Positions 1-9,824 of a stretch of 64,000 nt of DNA are shown here, one piece after another. Source of the stretch: Puccinia triticina. Lineage: Eukaryota > Basidiomycota > Pucciniomycetes > Pucciniales > Pucciniaceae. The position numbers and the translations under genes were made by a program. The number at the start of each line of letters is the position of its first letter. The stretch's first letter is position 1. Location of the stretch: positions 2,294,001-2,358,000 of the forward strand of contig NC_070571.1 of NCBI RefSeq assembly GCF_026914185.1, in the 5' to 3' direction. Under the pieces are notes generated by a model. The model ran no database searches, was not told the origin of the DNA, and worked only from the letters and a program-made list of their open reading frames with translations.

Positions 1-1739
1 AGTAGAGCGTGACCATAGAAAATCAGGATACCTCAATAATCACACATAGCCATACGTCCTATCACCATAAATTAAGTGAGTGTGCGTTTTGTTCTCAAAG
101 CTTTTATTTCTTCTTTCCAAATTGCGGTTTAGGTTTTGGTAGCATCACACAGACTTTGGGCGCTTGAGCATTCCAGTGGAAAAGCATAGCCATGCATCTT
201 ACAAGAAAAAAAATCCTAGTTGAGCTTTCACAATCTTTTGATTTGTAGTGTTATTATCAGGGTATGGACTCTCATTGACCAAGTGTAACACAATAAAAAC
301 CACCAAGTAGATATGTGTACAAATTTCCCGCTGGGTTTCGAATCAAGGACTGGCTCAGCTTCACAAACGAGGGGTTGATTATTTCTTGGAGGGAGGACGT
401 GATGAGCGTGACTTGGAGATGGGATATCATGGTGTGTTGCAAGATTTGAACACCTTTCTGCTAACATCTTATATTCTTATCATTGGCAAATGTAACTTTA
501 GTCCCACAGGTTGAGGAATCCTCTATCATTGAGTCTCATGAGATTGACTGGGATCAATTTCCGAAATTCAAATACTCACCTGATTTCAGTCCTGGTGTGG
601 TGATAGAGATACCTGTTGAGTGGCTCTTGCTACTTGCCAAGTTGAAATCAAAAATTAATGAGATCTTTTTGGGTCAGCAAAGTCTGAAGAAAAATCCATA
701 GGCATTTCACAAGACGACAATGTGAAAGGTCATCCAGGGAGCAAGATCAAGCTGAAGGTGATGCGAGACTGGAGAGTCGCACAACGGCTGAGGTCTGTTA
801 AACGTCTCCACAGGGGGCAGAAAGAATGTGATTTGAAACAAGTAAAATGGCGGGACTCGGAGAATCAATGTGCAATATGTTTACACGACTATCAAACTGA
901 GCCTCCAGACATCCTCCGAGCTTTTCCCAAGTGCAATCACTGTTACCATGCCTCTTGCATTGAAGAATGGCTGAACCGCATAACCAAGGCCACTCCTGCA
1001 CCCTCCGAAATTGAGCAAATCCCTACATGCCCGAGGTGCCGGAAACCGGCGCCAAGAATAGCTCGCTCCCGCTCCCTTGACCCTTTCCGCGTTCATTACC
1101 GCAGCCATGTTTTGCAATTAGATGCCGCCTTTGGATTTGTAGTCCTTGGATTCATGACGACATATCTGACTTTACTTTTCTTACAACACACCGGATTTCA
1201 CATACCCTAATGCTTCAATCCCAAATATGCACCTTTTCAGATTGAAACAGCCTCTTAGATCCAAACCCCGTCCATAGTTTTCTTGGATCCTTCTGGCATA
1301 TGAAAAGACACTTCGAAGCATTCTCTTGTGTTATCCATCTGCTCCCATTTTTTTGTCCAGAAAATTGCCTAAACACAACGGTTTAGAGTAGTACCAACCA
1401 CATTTTAACAGGCTAATTGCAATTTGCCCCGGATTTCTGCGTTTTTTCCCTTCTTATCCCTACATCCCTTTGCTTTTCCTTTGCTAAAGATCTAACATTA
1501 ATTTTTATGAATTATTCATGGATAGTCGGTGTTTCTTGTTTTACATAGCATGACAGTATCAACTTCACTCAATCACGTAGTATTTGAGCCGTGGTCAGTA
1601 CATAGTTATTATTGTTCAATAAATTTAGTTTTCAAGACAGATCTCAAGGGTAGTATTCTAGTAAATATTGGGTTTTGTTCATTTCTTATCATCCTCAAAT
1701 CAATCCTCTGCATTACGGCTATTTAAGTATGCCTGTTGG
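1..1739 (+). repeat. Left arm of a dispersed inverted duplication (carries the RING gene)
   Basis: Reverse-complementing 23434-24318 gives 1-711 followed directly by 1564-1739, with few substitutions. The two copies therefore differ by an 852-bp block, 712-1563, which holds the RING exon and its 3' flank. The left end is cut by the window edge: position 1 pairs with about 24318. The right end is sharp, since homology stops at the TGCCTGTTG near 1739. Either the other copy is a deletion derivative or this one gained the block. If the 18695-36388 inversion is real, the two arms were originally direct repeats. Confidence 0.85.
483..1210 (+). CDS. RING-H2 zinc-finger protein with a C-terminal membrane segment, 5' end incomplete
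   Basis: Probable membrane-anchored RING-H2 E3 ubiquitin ligase. Seen: Cys-x2-Cys (CAIC, near 868), then Cys-x-His-x2-His-x2-Cys (CNHCYHASC) and Cys-x2-Cys (CPRC), the order of a RING-H2 cross-brace. A hydrophobic stretch of about 20 residues lies just before the stop at 1210. The frame open from 465 meets TAG at 699-701, but removing 673-713 (GT...AG, 41 nt) joins it in frame to the RING exon; this intron is short even for fungi and needs RNA support. The true N-terminus is not visible: 483 is a TTG, and a splice acceptor near 510 suggests an upstream exon. A truncated inverted copy without the RING part lies at 23434-24318. A host gene or a gene carried by a repeat are both possible. Confidence 0.7.
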
Positions 1740-2707
1740 ATGTGATAGCAGTAGGACCCTGGAAACCCCCTATAGAGGTGGGTAACCAAAATGTATGAAT
1801 TTTTTGGCCAAAACCAAAAAGGGTACTCACCAAATATGTATGAATGGCCTTTTTTTGGCATTAGGGTACGCACGGAAAATGTACTTTTTTTCTCATGGGG
1901 TTGGGGGTTGGTAACAAAGATTGTATAAAAGTTCAGGGTTGAGCAGAAAAGCACCCCGGTAACCCCCCCCCCCCCCCCCCAAGGCCAGCCAACAATTTAT
2001 TTTTTTCAACTGCCCGCCGGCAAGGAGGAGGGGTTCTAGGGGGTTTGAGAGCCCACAACTAGTAGCCGGCTTAATCCTGTTTAATCTAGATTCTACTTGA
2101 ATACACAGAAATTCAAGCAAATTCTCAAAAAGGTAGAAACATGTTTGGGCTCATCAGAGCAAATCAGAGCTCATCTGGACTTGTTCAGAATTTTCTCCAG
2201 CCTGGTCCAGCTCATTTCATCGCATATCCCTTCATTTCAATCCCTAGAAAAAAATCCAAAGTTCAATTCATCTTTGTAAAAATGTTGGTCAATACTATTG
2301 TTCCAGATCTGTTTGACAAATTCTTCTCAATCTCTCTGTCAGATTCACAGATACCTTGCGGAACACAAAATGACTGAATCTTTTGGCAGTTTAGCTCTCC
2401 TCCAATAATCCCTGAAGATGAAGAAGATGAGAGAATGTGGTATGTTGTGAATAAAAGCATGGATGTGGTCTTTGGTGTTGAAAACTGCAAATAAAATCTC
2501 AGGTGTGGAAAGTTTGGCATTGAAGTTGTGCTTGAGTACTTGCACCAGGGAAGCTTTGGGGGCACTCCCCAAGGAGTGCCACAGCTGAATTTGGTGCTAG
2601 TTTTTTTCTGAACTGAGGCGGAATTCCTTACTATCTGATGTTTGAATTGTTTCATTACTTGGCAATAACAATAGGCCAATCTAATTTGGATTGATATGTA
2701 ACTATTC
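1211..2707. other. Gene-free stretch with a one-ended repeat copy
   Basis: No convincing coding region. Near 1751 it contains one end (AGGACCCTGGAAACCCC) of the TIR family that is complete at 5097-5769, followed by the same repeated TGTATGAAT words, but no matching right end. A run of 16-18 C lies near 1968. Around 2546-2590 is a short motif, CACCAGGGAAGCTTTGGGGG, followed by a GGCACTCC...GGAGTGCC hairpin. It recurs near 28066 and, inverted, near 57165. Confidence 0.5.
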
Positions 2708-2717
2708 AATGTGAACT

Positions 2718-3502
2718 AAAGATGGCCCTGTGGGACCCGGGTACCGGTTGACACCCGGGTACCAGGCCAAATTTTAGCCAAATGTCCGCACCAGGTACCG
2801 CACCAGGCCCCAGCAGGCATGTACCAGCGGTACTTTGGGCGGGTACCAGCGGTACCTGCCACCAAAAAAAAATGAAAATGAAATGATATTGATTTAATAC
2901 GTGTGCCCACAATAAATACTTGAATATAATCTTAGATAGTGAAGATCAATCATACTAATTGTTGTCAACTACTATCACTTTTCTCTTACCTTTCTTCTTC
3001 ATCTTGTTATCTTCCTTAACTCCGTGTTTCCACCAATCCAAGACCCCCTCTTGGATCTTATTGTTCTTTGAATAGAATGCAACAGTCATGCCCCTGCTCA
3101 GTGATTGAGCTGCAAGTCTGTGCCTCTTTGAGGTCACGTAATCATGAGGCTGAGAGGACGGTGGAGTGGATGTATGATTGGTTCGGGTGTTTCTCTTTTT
3201 TTGCGTGCAGGCCAATGACATTGTAGGTGGGTTGGGGGGAGGGATATGAGGATATGATCAATCAGATTTGTTCAACCGATATCAAATCATGTGGGTGAGA
3301 GCCAGCCCCCCTATAGGGGGGTTCGGGTCTGGGGGGTTTCTGAGCGGTACCCGGAGAGGTACCCAGGTACCGGGTCAAATTTCGCCCAGAAGCAGGCACC
3401 AGGTACTGCACCGGGCACCAGCCGGCGGGTACCATCACAAGGCAGGAGGTACCCCCCAACTGGTGCTGGGTACCTCCAAACGGGTACCGCAAGGCCATCT
3501 TT
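2718..3502. mobile_element. Non-autonomous TIR element, GGTACC-rich, 10-bp target duplication
   Basis: The ends are inverted: AAAGATGGCC at 2718 and GGCCATCTTT ending at 3502. They are flanked by a perfect 10-bp direct repeat, AATGTGAACT (2708-2717 and 3503-3512). Both subterminal regions are packed with GGTACC/GGGTACC words, while the centre is AT-rich without a transposase. A 9-10-bp duplication is typical of MULEs, so a MULE-derived MITE is the best guess. A one-ended relative with the same words lies at about 45530-45600. Confidence 0.8.
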
Positions 3503-3512
3503 AATGTGAACT

Positions 3513-4625
3513 ATCATTCAACTACATTGAATTCATATTGAAGTCAATTTAATTACAATCCTAACCCATGTTTTACATACATTTCCAAATCAACTCTTGC
3601 ATCCTCAAATTCTTTTTACTGTGGTGTGAAATCCCTTTGCAGATAGATATCACATCTTCAAAGGAACTGTGAATTAAAAACCTCTCTGTTATCAGCTAAA
3701 AGCAATTCTGTACCAGCTATTATCACCTGAGAGTATTACAATTCCGCTACAAATTGTTGTCAAGTAGCAGAATTGAACCATCTCTGTGCTGAAGCTACGC
3801 GCAAAGGGCACAAACAAGCACCTTTTACGCTGCGCTAAAGCACTATTTAGCAGATTTTTAGACTTTTTTTCCGCTGCAAGGACTGTTTCAGAGCATAAAA
3901 TAGCTTAGCAGGGGTGGCAGAATGGTAACACTGCAAAGGAAAGTTTGTGGTTAGCACTGCCACCCTAATGCTAAATTACCCTGTATTTACCCACCATTTT
4001 TACAAGACAGCTACAGAGTGGTGCAGTAACTGCTAGCCTCATGAATGTGAAAAAAAATTGGTTGTTTCAATACAGTAAAATAGCTGCCTTTATCTGTGTA
4101 GTGTAACACTTTCTGTTACTATGCTCAGGTGGTATTGGTATTAGTAACAACAACTTTTAAGCCCGGGACAGTATTTTAAAGGTAAATTTTTTCAGGCTGA
4201 CTTTACAATCAACACGTTAACCACTGAGCAACACAATAAAGAGGGTTAAATGGCCTCCTCTTTCCAATACATTTTCCAATATCTGCCCCTCTGCGCCGCC
4301 AGATATTGTCAATAATGTAAAAAAAAAAGCTACCTGAGGTGTGATATTGTAGCACACTTCTGTTATGTTAGTGGTAGTGGTAAAAAGCAAAAAATTGTTA
4401 CAATATTGGTATGTTACTGATATTCATACTGTACCTACCCGCCATTGCATGTGACATGACAGCTTCTTTGGCCCCATTGTTATATTTTGAAATTTGAGAT
4501 GTGACATCAATCCAAAACATGTGGGTGAAATGAATTCTTCACGTACTTTATCAAAAGTAGTTTATATAAATGATTCCCTCAAAGTGATAGGCGCTTCCTA
4601 GAAATTCACCAAAAAATGGCTAGAA
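3513..4625. other. Gene-free AT-rich repeat debris
   Basis: No gene seen. About 4090-4330 is a diverged inverted relative of about 35570-35850: both contain a (T)AACC(A/G)CTG block and a GTTACTRATACCAATA block in the same order. The part at 3780-3960 resembles 28300-28560 (words around GCTGCGCTAAAGCAC). The last 75 bases, ending in AAAAAATGGCTAGAA, are the left half of the satellite-like unit into which Helitron D inserted. Confidence 0.45.
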
Positions 4626-5096
4626 TCCAAGTATATTAAAGTCTCAGGTTTGTAGAAAAAAAATTCAAGGGTTTCCCCCACAACCTGCCAAAATACAAAA
4701 GAAAAAGTCAGAGGTTTTCCCTCCTACAAAACATGGAAGACCAAGGCCGCACAGGCCACCTGAACAAACAAAGTACAAAAAAAAAAACCCCGCAAAAAAT
4801 TAACCAATTACATACAAAATGCGCACACAAGCCCCAAAAAACCCCACACCCTGCCACCCAGCGCAGCTAGCTGACGCACCGTGGCCCAACGCCCATCCCT
4901 GTCTAGCAGGGTTAAAAAGCGTTGGGAGGAGGACCCTCAGCCCGAAAGCACAGGGGGGTCCCCAAATATGCCCCGCCAGAATGCACAATTGCAACAGCGG
5001 ACAGGGGTGAGGTGACTCTTGAGCTGGAATTACAGCCTTTGAGTCGCCTGAGGAAATACCACTCACCACCGCCCTCTTCTTATAGCCAATCCCGCC

Positions 5097-5769
5097 AGGA
5101 CCCTGGAAACCCCTTATAAATGGGGGTAATGAAAATGTATGAATTTTTTGGCAAAAACCCAAAATGGTAGGCACAAAAATGGTATGAATGGGCTTTTTTG
5201 GCCTCAATGGTAAGCACTTCAAGTGTATGAAATTTTTCCTGGGTAAGGGAGGGTAGTAACCAAGATGTATGAAATTCCTGAGAGTGCACCAGAAAAGCCC
5301 CCTTCCCCCCCTCAGCAGCACACCTTGTCTTAGGGCCGGCCCGCCTATACCATTGGCATAGGGCATCAAAATTCAAATTTGCCAATTTTATCTCCCTCAA
5401 TACTTCTTAAAACTCAAGCTGAAAATCACCAGAAGGCATTCTTGAGCCCAAAAGTGAAGAATTTCAACAATTGAACCCTTCTATTGTTTTATTTTTTTGG
5501 ATAGAGGACAAGAAAAGTGGAAAGTTGCAAAATTGAAGCACAGGCCCTTACTTTTGGTACCCCACCTTGCAGGTGTCCCCAAGACTTTTTTTTTGCGCCA
5601 CCCCCCCCCCCCCTCGGCAGCAATGGTAGGCATTAAAAATGTATGAAAAACTGGAAAATCCCCTGAGTGTAGGCATGAAACGTGTATGAATCAAGTCAAA
5701 AAATGTATGAATTTTGACGAAATTCTGGATTTTACATTACCCCCATTTATAGGGGGTTTCCAGGGTCCT
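5097..5769. mobile_element. Non-autonomous TIR element with 8-bp target duplication (hAT-type size)
   Basis: The inverted ends AGGACCCTGGAAACCCC and GGGGTTTCCAGGGTCCT are extended imperfectly by TATAAATGGGGGTAAT. A perfect 8-bp duplication, ATCCCGCC, flanks them (5089-5096, 5770-5777). The interior carries many TGTATGAA words, AT-rich sequence and a C-run, with no gene. It is nested in Helitron D. Partial one-ended relatives sit near 1751 and 27712. The 8-bp duplication suggests hAT, but no transposase is present to confirm it. Confidence 0.82.
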
Positions 5770-5777
5770 ATCCCGCC

Positions 5778-7430
5778 CCCCCAGACACCACCCAAGGCCT
5801 ACTACCTCCCCCACACTCCAGCCACGGGAGCCCTCCCACCTCACCGCGGTTCCTATTGATAAGACCGCGTCCTTACCAACCGCCACAACGCCTCCCCCAC
5901 TAACCATGGTAACGACGACATCATTATCAGCGCCAGCACAACACAAGCCACATTCCCACCACCACACAGACCCTACACAACAACACCGCCAAACCCCGGG
6001 CCCCCATCCACCACGGCAATTGCTCACCTGTGCCCAAACCCCGACCCACCAGGAACCATGCAAGCCCTGATGGTCGTGCGACTCGGGATTCCCGCCCGAC
6101 CAGATCTGCTTTGTCCTTGAGCGCATGGCCGTCCCTCCTCATGGAATACTGTTCAGGTCAGCAATATACCTACCATCTCTGGCCACAGCACTCACACTCA
6201 CCATCTGAAACAACATACACAGTTGGCGGAAATCGTCAATCTCGCTCAACTCACAACTCAAGAACCAGCTCGCCAATTTGGAGATCCTCAAGGCATTCAG
6301 CACTACCGTCGCCGCAGTCTTTGCACTCGAAGCCGCCGCTGGGTTCATGCCGTCCTGTTGCCCTCAATGCCTGAGATCACTTTGGGCGGGTTCAGGAGAT
6401 TGTTGCTTGCTAGATCCAGGCCATGCAGTACGCACACTTCCTGCTTATTTAATTTATTTAAATCAAGGCACTGATTTTCATTTTTTCGTGTGACCTCTGT
6501 AGTTAGCAGTCATGAAACTGGCCGTTGCGCTCCTCCTCTTCGCGCTGATGCTGTTGAATACACACCGGGACAACTGGAGTCAATGACCGCGGATCAACGC
6601 ATCTGGCTCGCCGAGCACCCTCGCTTTTGCCATCTTTGCAAGAACCCTCGGACAAATCTAATGTTGAATTTCTCCTCTCTTTCGCGCCTTTGGCTCTTAC
6701 ACTCATGCGTTGTCGCGACTGAAAAATGGTCAGCGTGTCATTGGCGGCGTTCAAAGACCTGGAGTCCCCCCAAAAATCTCAATAACATGCGGAGTAATGG
6801 GCCCGGTACAATCGTCTCTACCTCCACCGGCCCTGTGTTGGTCCCCGGGAAGAAACTGTCTGCTGATTCTTCCTTGATCGCTGCCAATCTTATCTTGCTC
6901 CTGCAGAAACCCATCAGCATGCCGCGCACCACCGCCGGACCGCTTTCGCAGAAAACGGGGACCAACTCTTGGTATGTATTTGATTCGTGAAATAAGCAGC
7001 AGCAGCAACAGCAGCTACCGCAAGATCACCCTGACCCAAAGGCCTTCAGCTTTACAAAGCCAGCGTTATCTGACTGGCTCCAAAAAGAGGCACATCCTCA
7101 GGTGGTCAGTCGGTCTCCTCAAATGTCCCCCAGCCTCATTAGCAGCTGGATAAATGATCTTACTCTTCCTTGACACTGGAATCCCGCCGCGCTAAACCAG
7201 CCCGCGCTGCTTTCCATCCACACCACAAGTATGCCTGCCCAAGAGGACCAGCAGACGACGCCTTCAAACATCCTGCCTGTTTAGGAAATTCTCTCCTCCA
7301 GTGGGTCGTCTGCCAAGCGCCCGAAGAAGTTGCCGGCCGAACGGTTGATTGGGTTCTTTGGGCAACAAAGCCGGTCATCGGAACAGCAGCAATCTTATCA
7401 AACTGGCTAAGTCTACAGTGTTGACCACCC
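5778..7430 (+). pseudogene. Decayed coding sequence captured inside Helitron D
   Basis: GC-rich sequence with coding-like composition in several frames but no long intact reading frame. A Pro/Thr/His-rich stretch runs over 5790-6140. It is followed by a possible splice donor near 6157 (CAGGTCAGC) and a Gln/Leu-rich stretch over 6240-6370. A CAG/GCA repeat near 6998 begins a further stretch broken by stops, including a Lys/Arg-rich segment near 7315-7350. I do not recognise the family. Helitrons often carry captured gene fragments, and the position between the Helitron ends supports that. Frames are interrupted, so no function is assigned. Confidence 0.4.
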
Positions 7431-8050
7431 GAATCCTTGGCACCAGTAGATTATTGGCCTACTCTGTCTAGCTTTCTGTTGTAACTACATGCTTGACATG
7501 GACATACAGTTATACACATAGATATATGTACATAACCCTACACTTCCAGCCTTATTTCTAAAAGATGGAGTAGGCAATTGACAAAAACTCTGTTCTCTTT
7601 TCCTTTTACTATTTTTATCGGACAGAGATTAATTTCCACAATTGGCTTCATAATGATGAAGTCACCAAGAAATGTATACCTTTGTATTGGTGGTATCAGA
7701 AACTTCCACCATCAAATTCAGGGTGTCAGCAAAACCATTGGAATACCTTTGCCAAGACAGTTTGTGTAGAATATGTACTTTCAATATTGTTTCTACAGGC
7801 CTTGTTTGGTGCCAATTTAGTTGTATGTAAGAGTTTTCTTCCCTGACATTGTATGTGACATCTGATCAGGCCCGCCAAAACTTGATCAGATATCACAACA
7901 ATCCACATTATATTGTGACTTGGTGCAACATTCAAAATTGGGGGCTGGAAGCTCAACTGGCCAAGGCCAAAGGGCACTTGGGTGAGGCTACAGGGGGTAC
8001 TCAAACTGATGCCCTTGAAAGTGCAGCGGCGCAGCCGCCTTGGACTCTAG

Positions 8051-8328
8051 TAGTATATAAAAGGGGTGGAAGAACGGTTGAATTCAAGACTGGCTTTGCT
8101 GTTCCACAGTTCATCTGAGGTCACAACCCCTTCACGTAGATCAGCCGCTCATTTGTTTTTTTGTTTTTGTTTTTGCAATTTCCAGATGCATATGCACATG
8201 GAACTGTTTTACATTTCGCCAATGTCACCCTATTGTACGCGCGTACAATGGGGTGACAACTGGAGTACAATAGTTCCCTCAGATTGATTGGATTTTCCTG
8301 GAATTCCATTCAAAAAATGGCTAGAATA
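8051..8328 (+). repeat. Satellite-like unit (about 275 bp) between Helitrons D and A
   Basis: Matches, on the other strand, the two tandem units at 35917-36388, and more loosely 50640-50960. The unit contains TATRTAAAAGRGG near its start, a CATATGCA...CATGTG block and, at 8224-8257, a 34-bp near-perfect palindrome of GTCACCCTATTGTAC and its complement around GCGC. It ends in AAAAAATGGCTAGAATA, which is exactly where Helitron A begins. Confidence 0.75.
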
Positions 8329-9093
8329 TCCAAGTTTATTAAAGACACAGTTTTGCCAAAATTAAAAAAATCAAGATCAAGGGTTTCCCCTTACAATTAC
8401 ACAAAATGAAGAAAAAAAAAATCATGGGTTTCCCCATTAACAAAATTTCAAAAAAAAGGGGCGGGGTTCCCCTTCACAATAAAAACACAAGCAACTTCTC
8501 AACCCAGCCTTCCAACAGCGGCAAAGCCGTGCCCACAGGCTCAACACCCAGCCCGTGTCAAACGCACGGGTCAAAAGTGATGGACATGAAGGCCCCGGGC
8601 CCGCAGCAAAGGCTGCAGACCCGTGGGGGGCCCACTCTTTGCCCCTCAGACTGCACACATGCAACAGCGGAGGGGTTGAGTACAACAGATAGCTGGAAGT
8701 GCAGCATCTCCAATTGCCTGGGGAAACAACTACACCTATGAGTTATCCGCCTTTTAAGCCCTCCCTGGACTCAAATCTCAACCTTAATACTAGCTCCCCC
8801 CACGCAAACGCCACGCCGTGGCCGTTGTAACTGTAATGGATTTCACGGCAACCGCACCAGCCATTCGGAATTCCAAGATGCCTGTATACTCTATTTCCCA
8901 TATTTGGCCTCGCCCTGCCTCGCCCAGACCGCGGCCCTCGCAACCATACACAATTACTTTGATCCCATCACAATTGGTTTTTTGAGCTACGTCAATTTTC
9001 CTCTTCCCACCTGAAACCATCCTGGCCATTGGCCGCCACCATCCAGATCAGCTCCCTCGACCCCAACTCCATCCTCAAGACTATCTCCTGCTA

Positions 9094-9460
9094 CACCACG
9101 GGGCGCATTCCTGGAAATGCGCTGCATCCCGCGGACGTTTCTGACTGAGAAATGTCCAGAGGATGTCCGGGGAGCATCCAGCGGACGCAAGGGGAAATGA
9201 GCATCACTTGGACGCTTCCGGAAGCGTCCAAGTGATGCTTGGCACTCGGATATGTCCACTGGACATCAAAGAACACCGTCCAGCGGACACTCCCAAGTGA
9301 GAGTGTCCGATGGACATCTTGATGGTCCACAAAGCTCAGCATCCATCGGACACTCCAGCCAGAGTGTCCAATGGACACCAAACCAAGCTGTCCACCGGCC
9401 GCTCTCAGTTGAGAGTGTCCGATCGACACCGAAGAACTCTCGGGGGCGCCCCCCCCCCCC
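9094..9460. repeat. Left subterminal repeat region of the CMC element
   Basis: More than ten copies of TCCRNYGGAC/ATGTCC-type words in both orientations, several paired as short palindromes, for example CTTGGACGCTTCCGGAAGCG around 9210-9230. A C-run follows near 9450. The matching right-hand region is 16880-17152. Confidence 0.75.
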
Positions 9461-9824
9461 CCGCGCAGGAACGGAATGCTGGACAGAAATCACTGTAACT
9501 TCTGCGAAAGTCTTCGGAATTATTTGAGAGTGGGATCAATTGAAAGGTGGGATCCAGGCGGTTAATTTGAGCCAGAAATAATGGTATACAGCTTAGCGGA
9601 ACAGGGTTGTTTTGAGGTTTGAAGTGGGCATTGCAATGGGTGAGTCTACCAAAAGCACCCATCCATGAATTTTTTTGGTACAATTATTATCATTTTGTTT
9701 GTGAGAAAACAAGTAGAACCTTGGCAAGCCTTTGCTACAACTGCACGCATCATCTTTAACACAATTTCTGATCAAAATATGACCAAAAGGAAAACTAGCT
9801 AGAAAAATATCACATTGGTTAAAG

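Larger units (their letters stand above)
4626..8050 (+). mobile_element. Helitron D (non-autonomous, complete ends)
   Basis: It starts with TCCAAGTATATTAAAG after a host A (4625) and ends with hairpin GCGGC-GCA-GCCGC, eight bases, then CTAG (8047-8050) before a host T (8051). This is the canonical Helitron signature. The first 450 bp match the 5' region of Helitrons A and B, less so C. The flanks rejoin into a satellite unit (GGCTAGAA|TA...ATATAAAAGGGG). There is no Rep/helicase, so it depends on another element. Inside are a TIR element (5097-5769) and decayed coding sequence (about 5778-7430). Confidence 0.85.

Noticed and set aside
4800..5400. 189-aa minus-strand frame and its neighbours
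   Set aside because: Crosses the end of a TIR element inserted in Helitron D and is made of repeat sequence; no domain.
8737..8738. TATGAGTTATCC taken as the 5' end of Helitrons A and B
   Set aside because: It is only where B is interrupted by the 3.6-kb TA-flanked insert. The real 5' ends, with TC after host A, are at 8329 and 42295.
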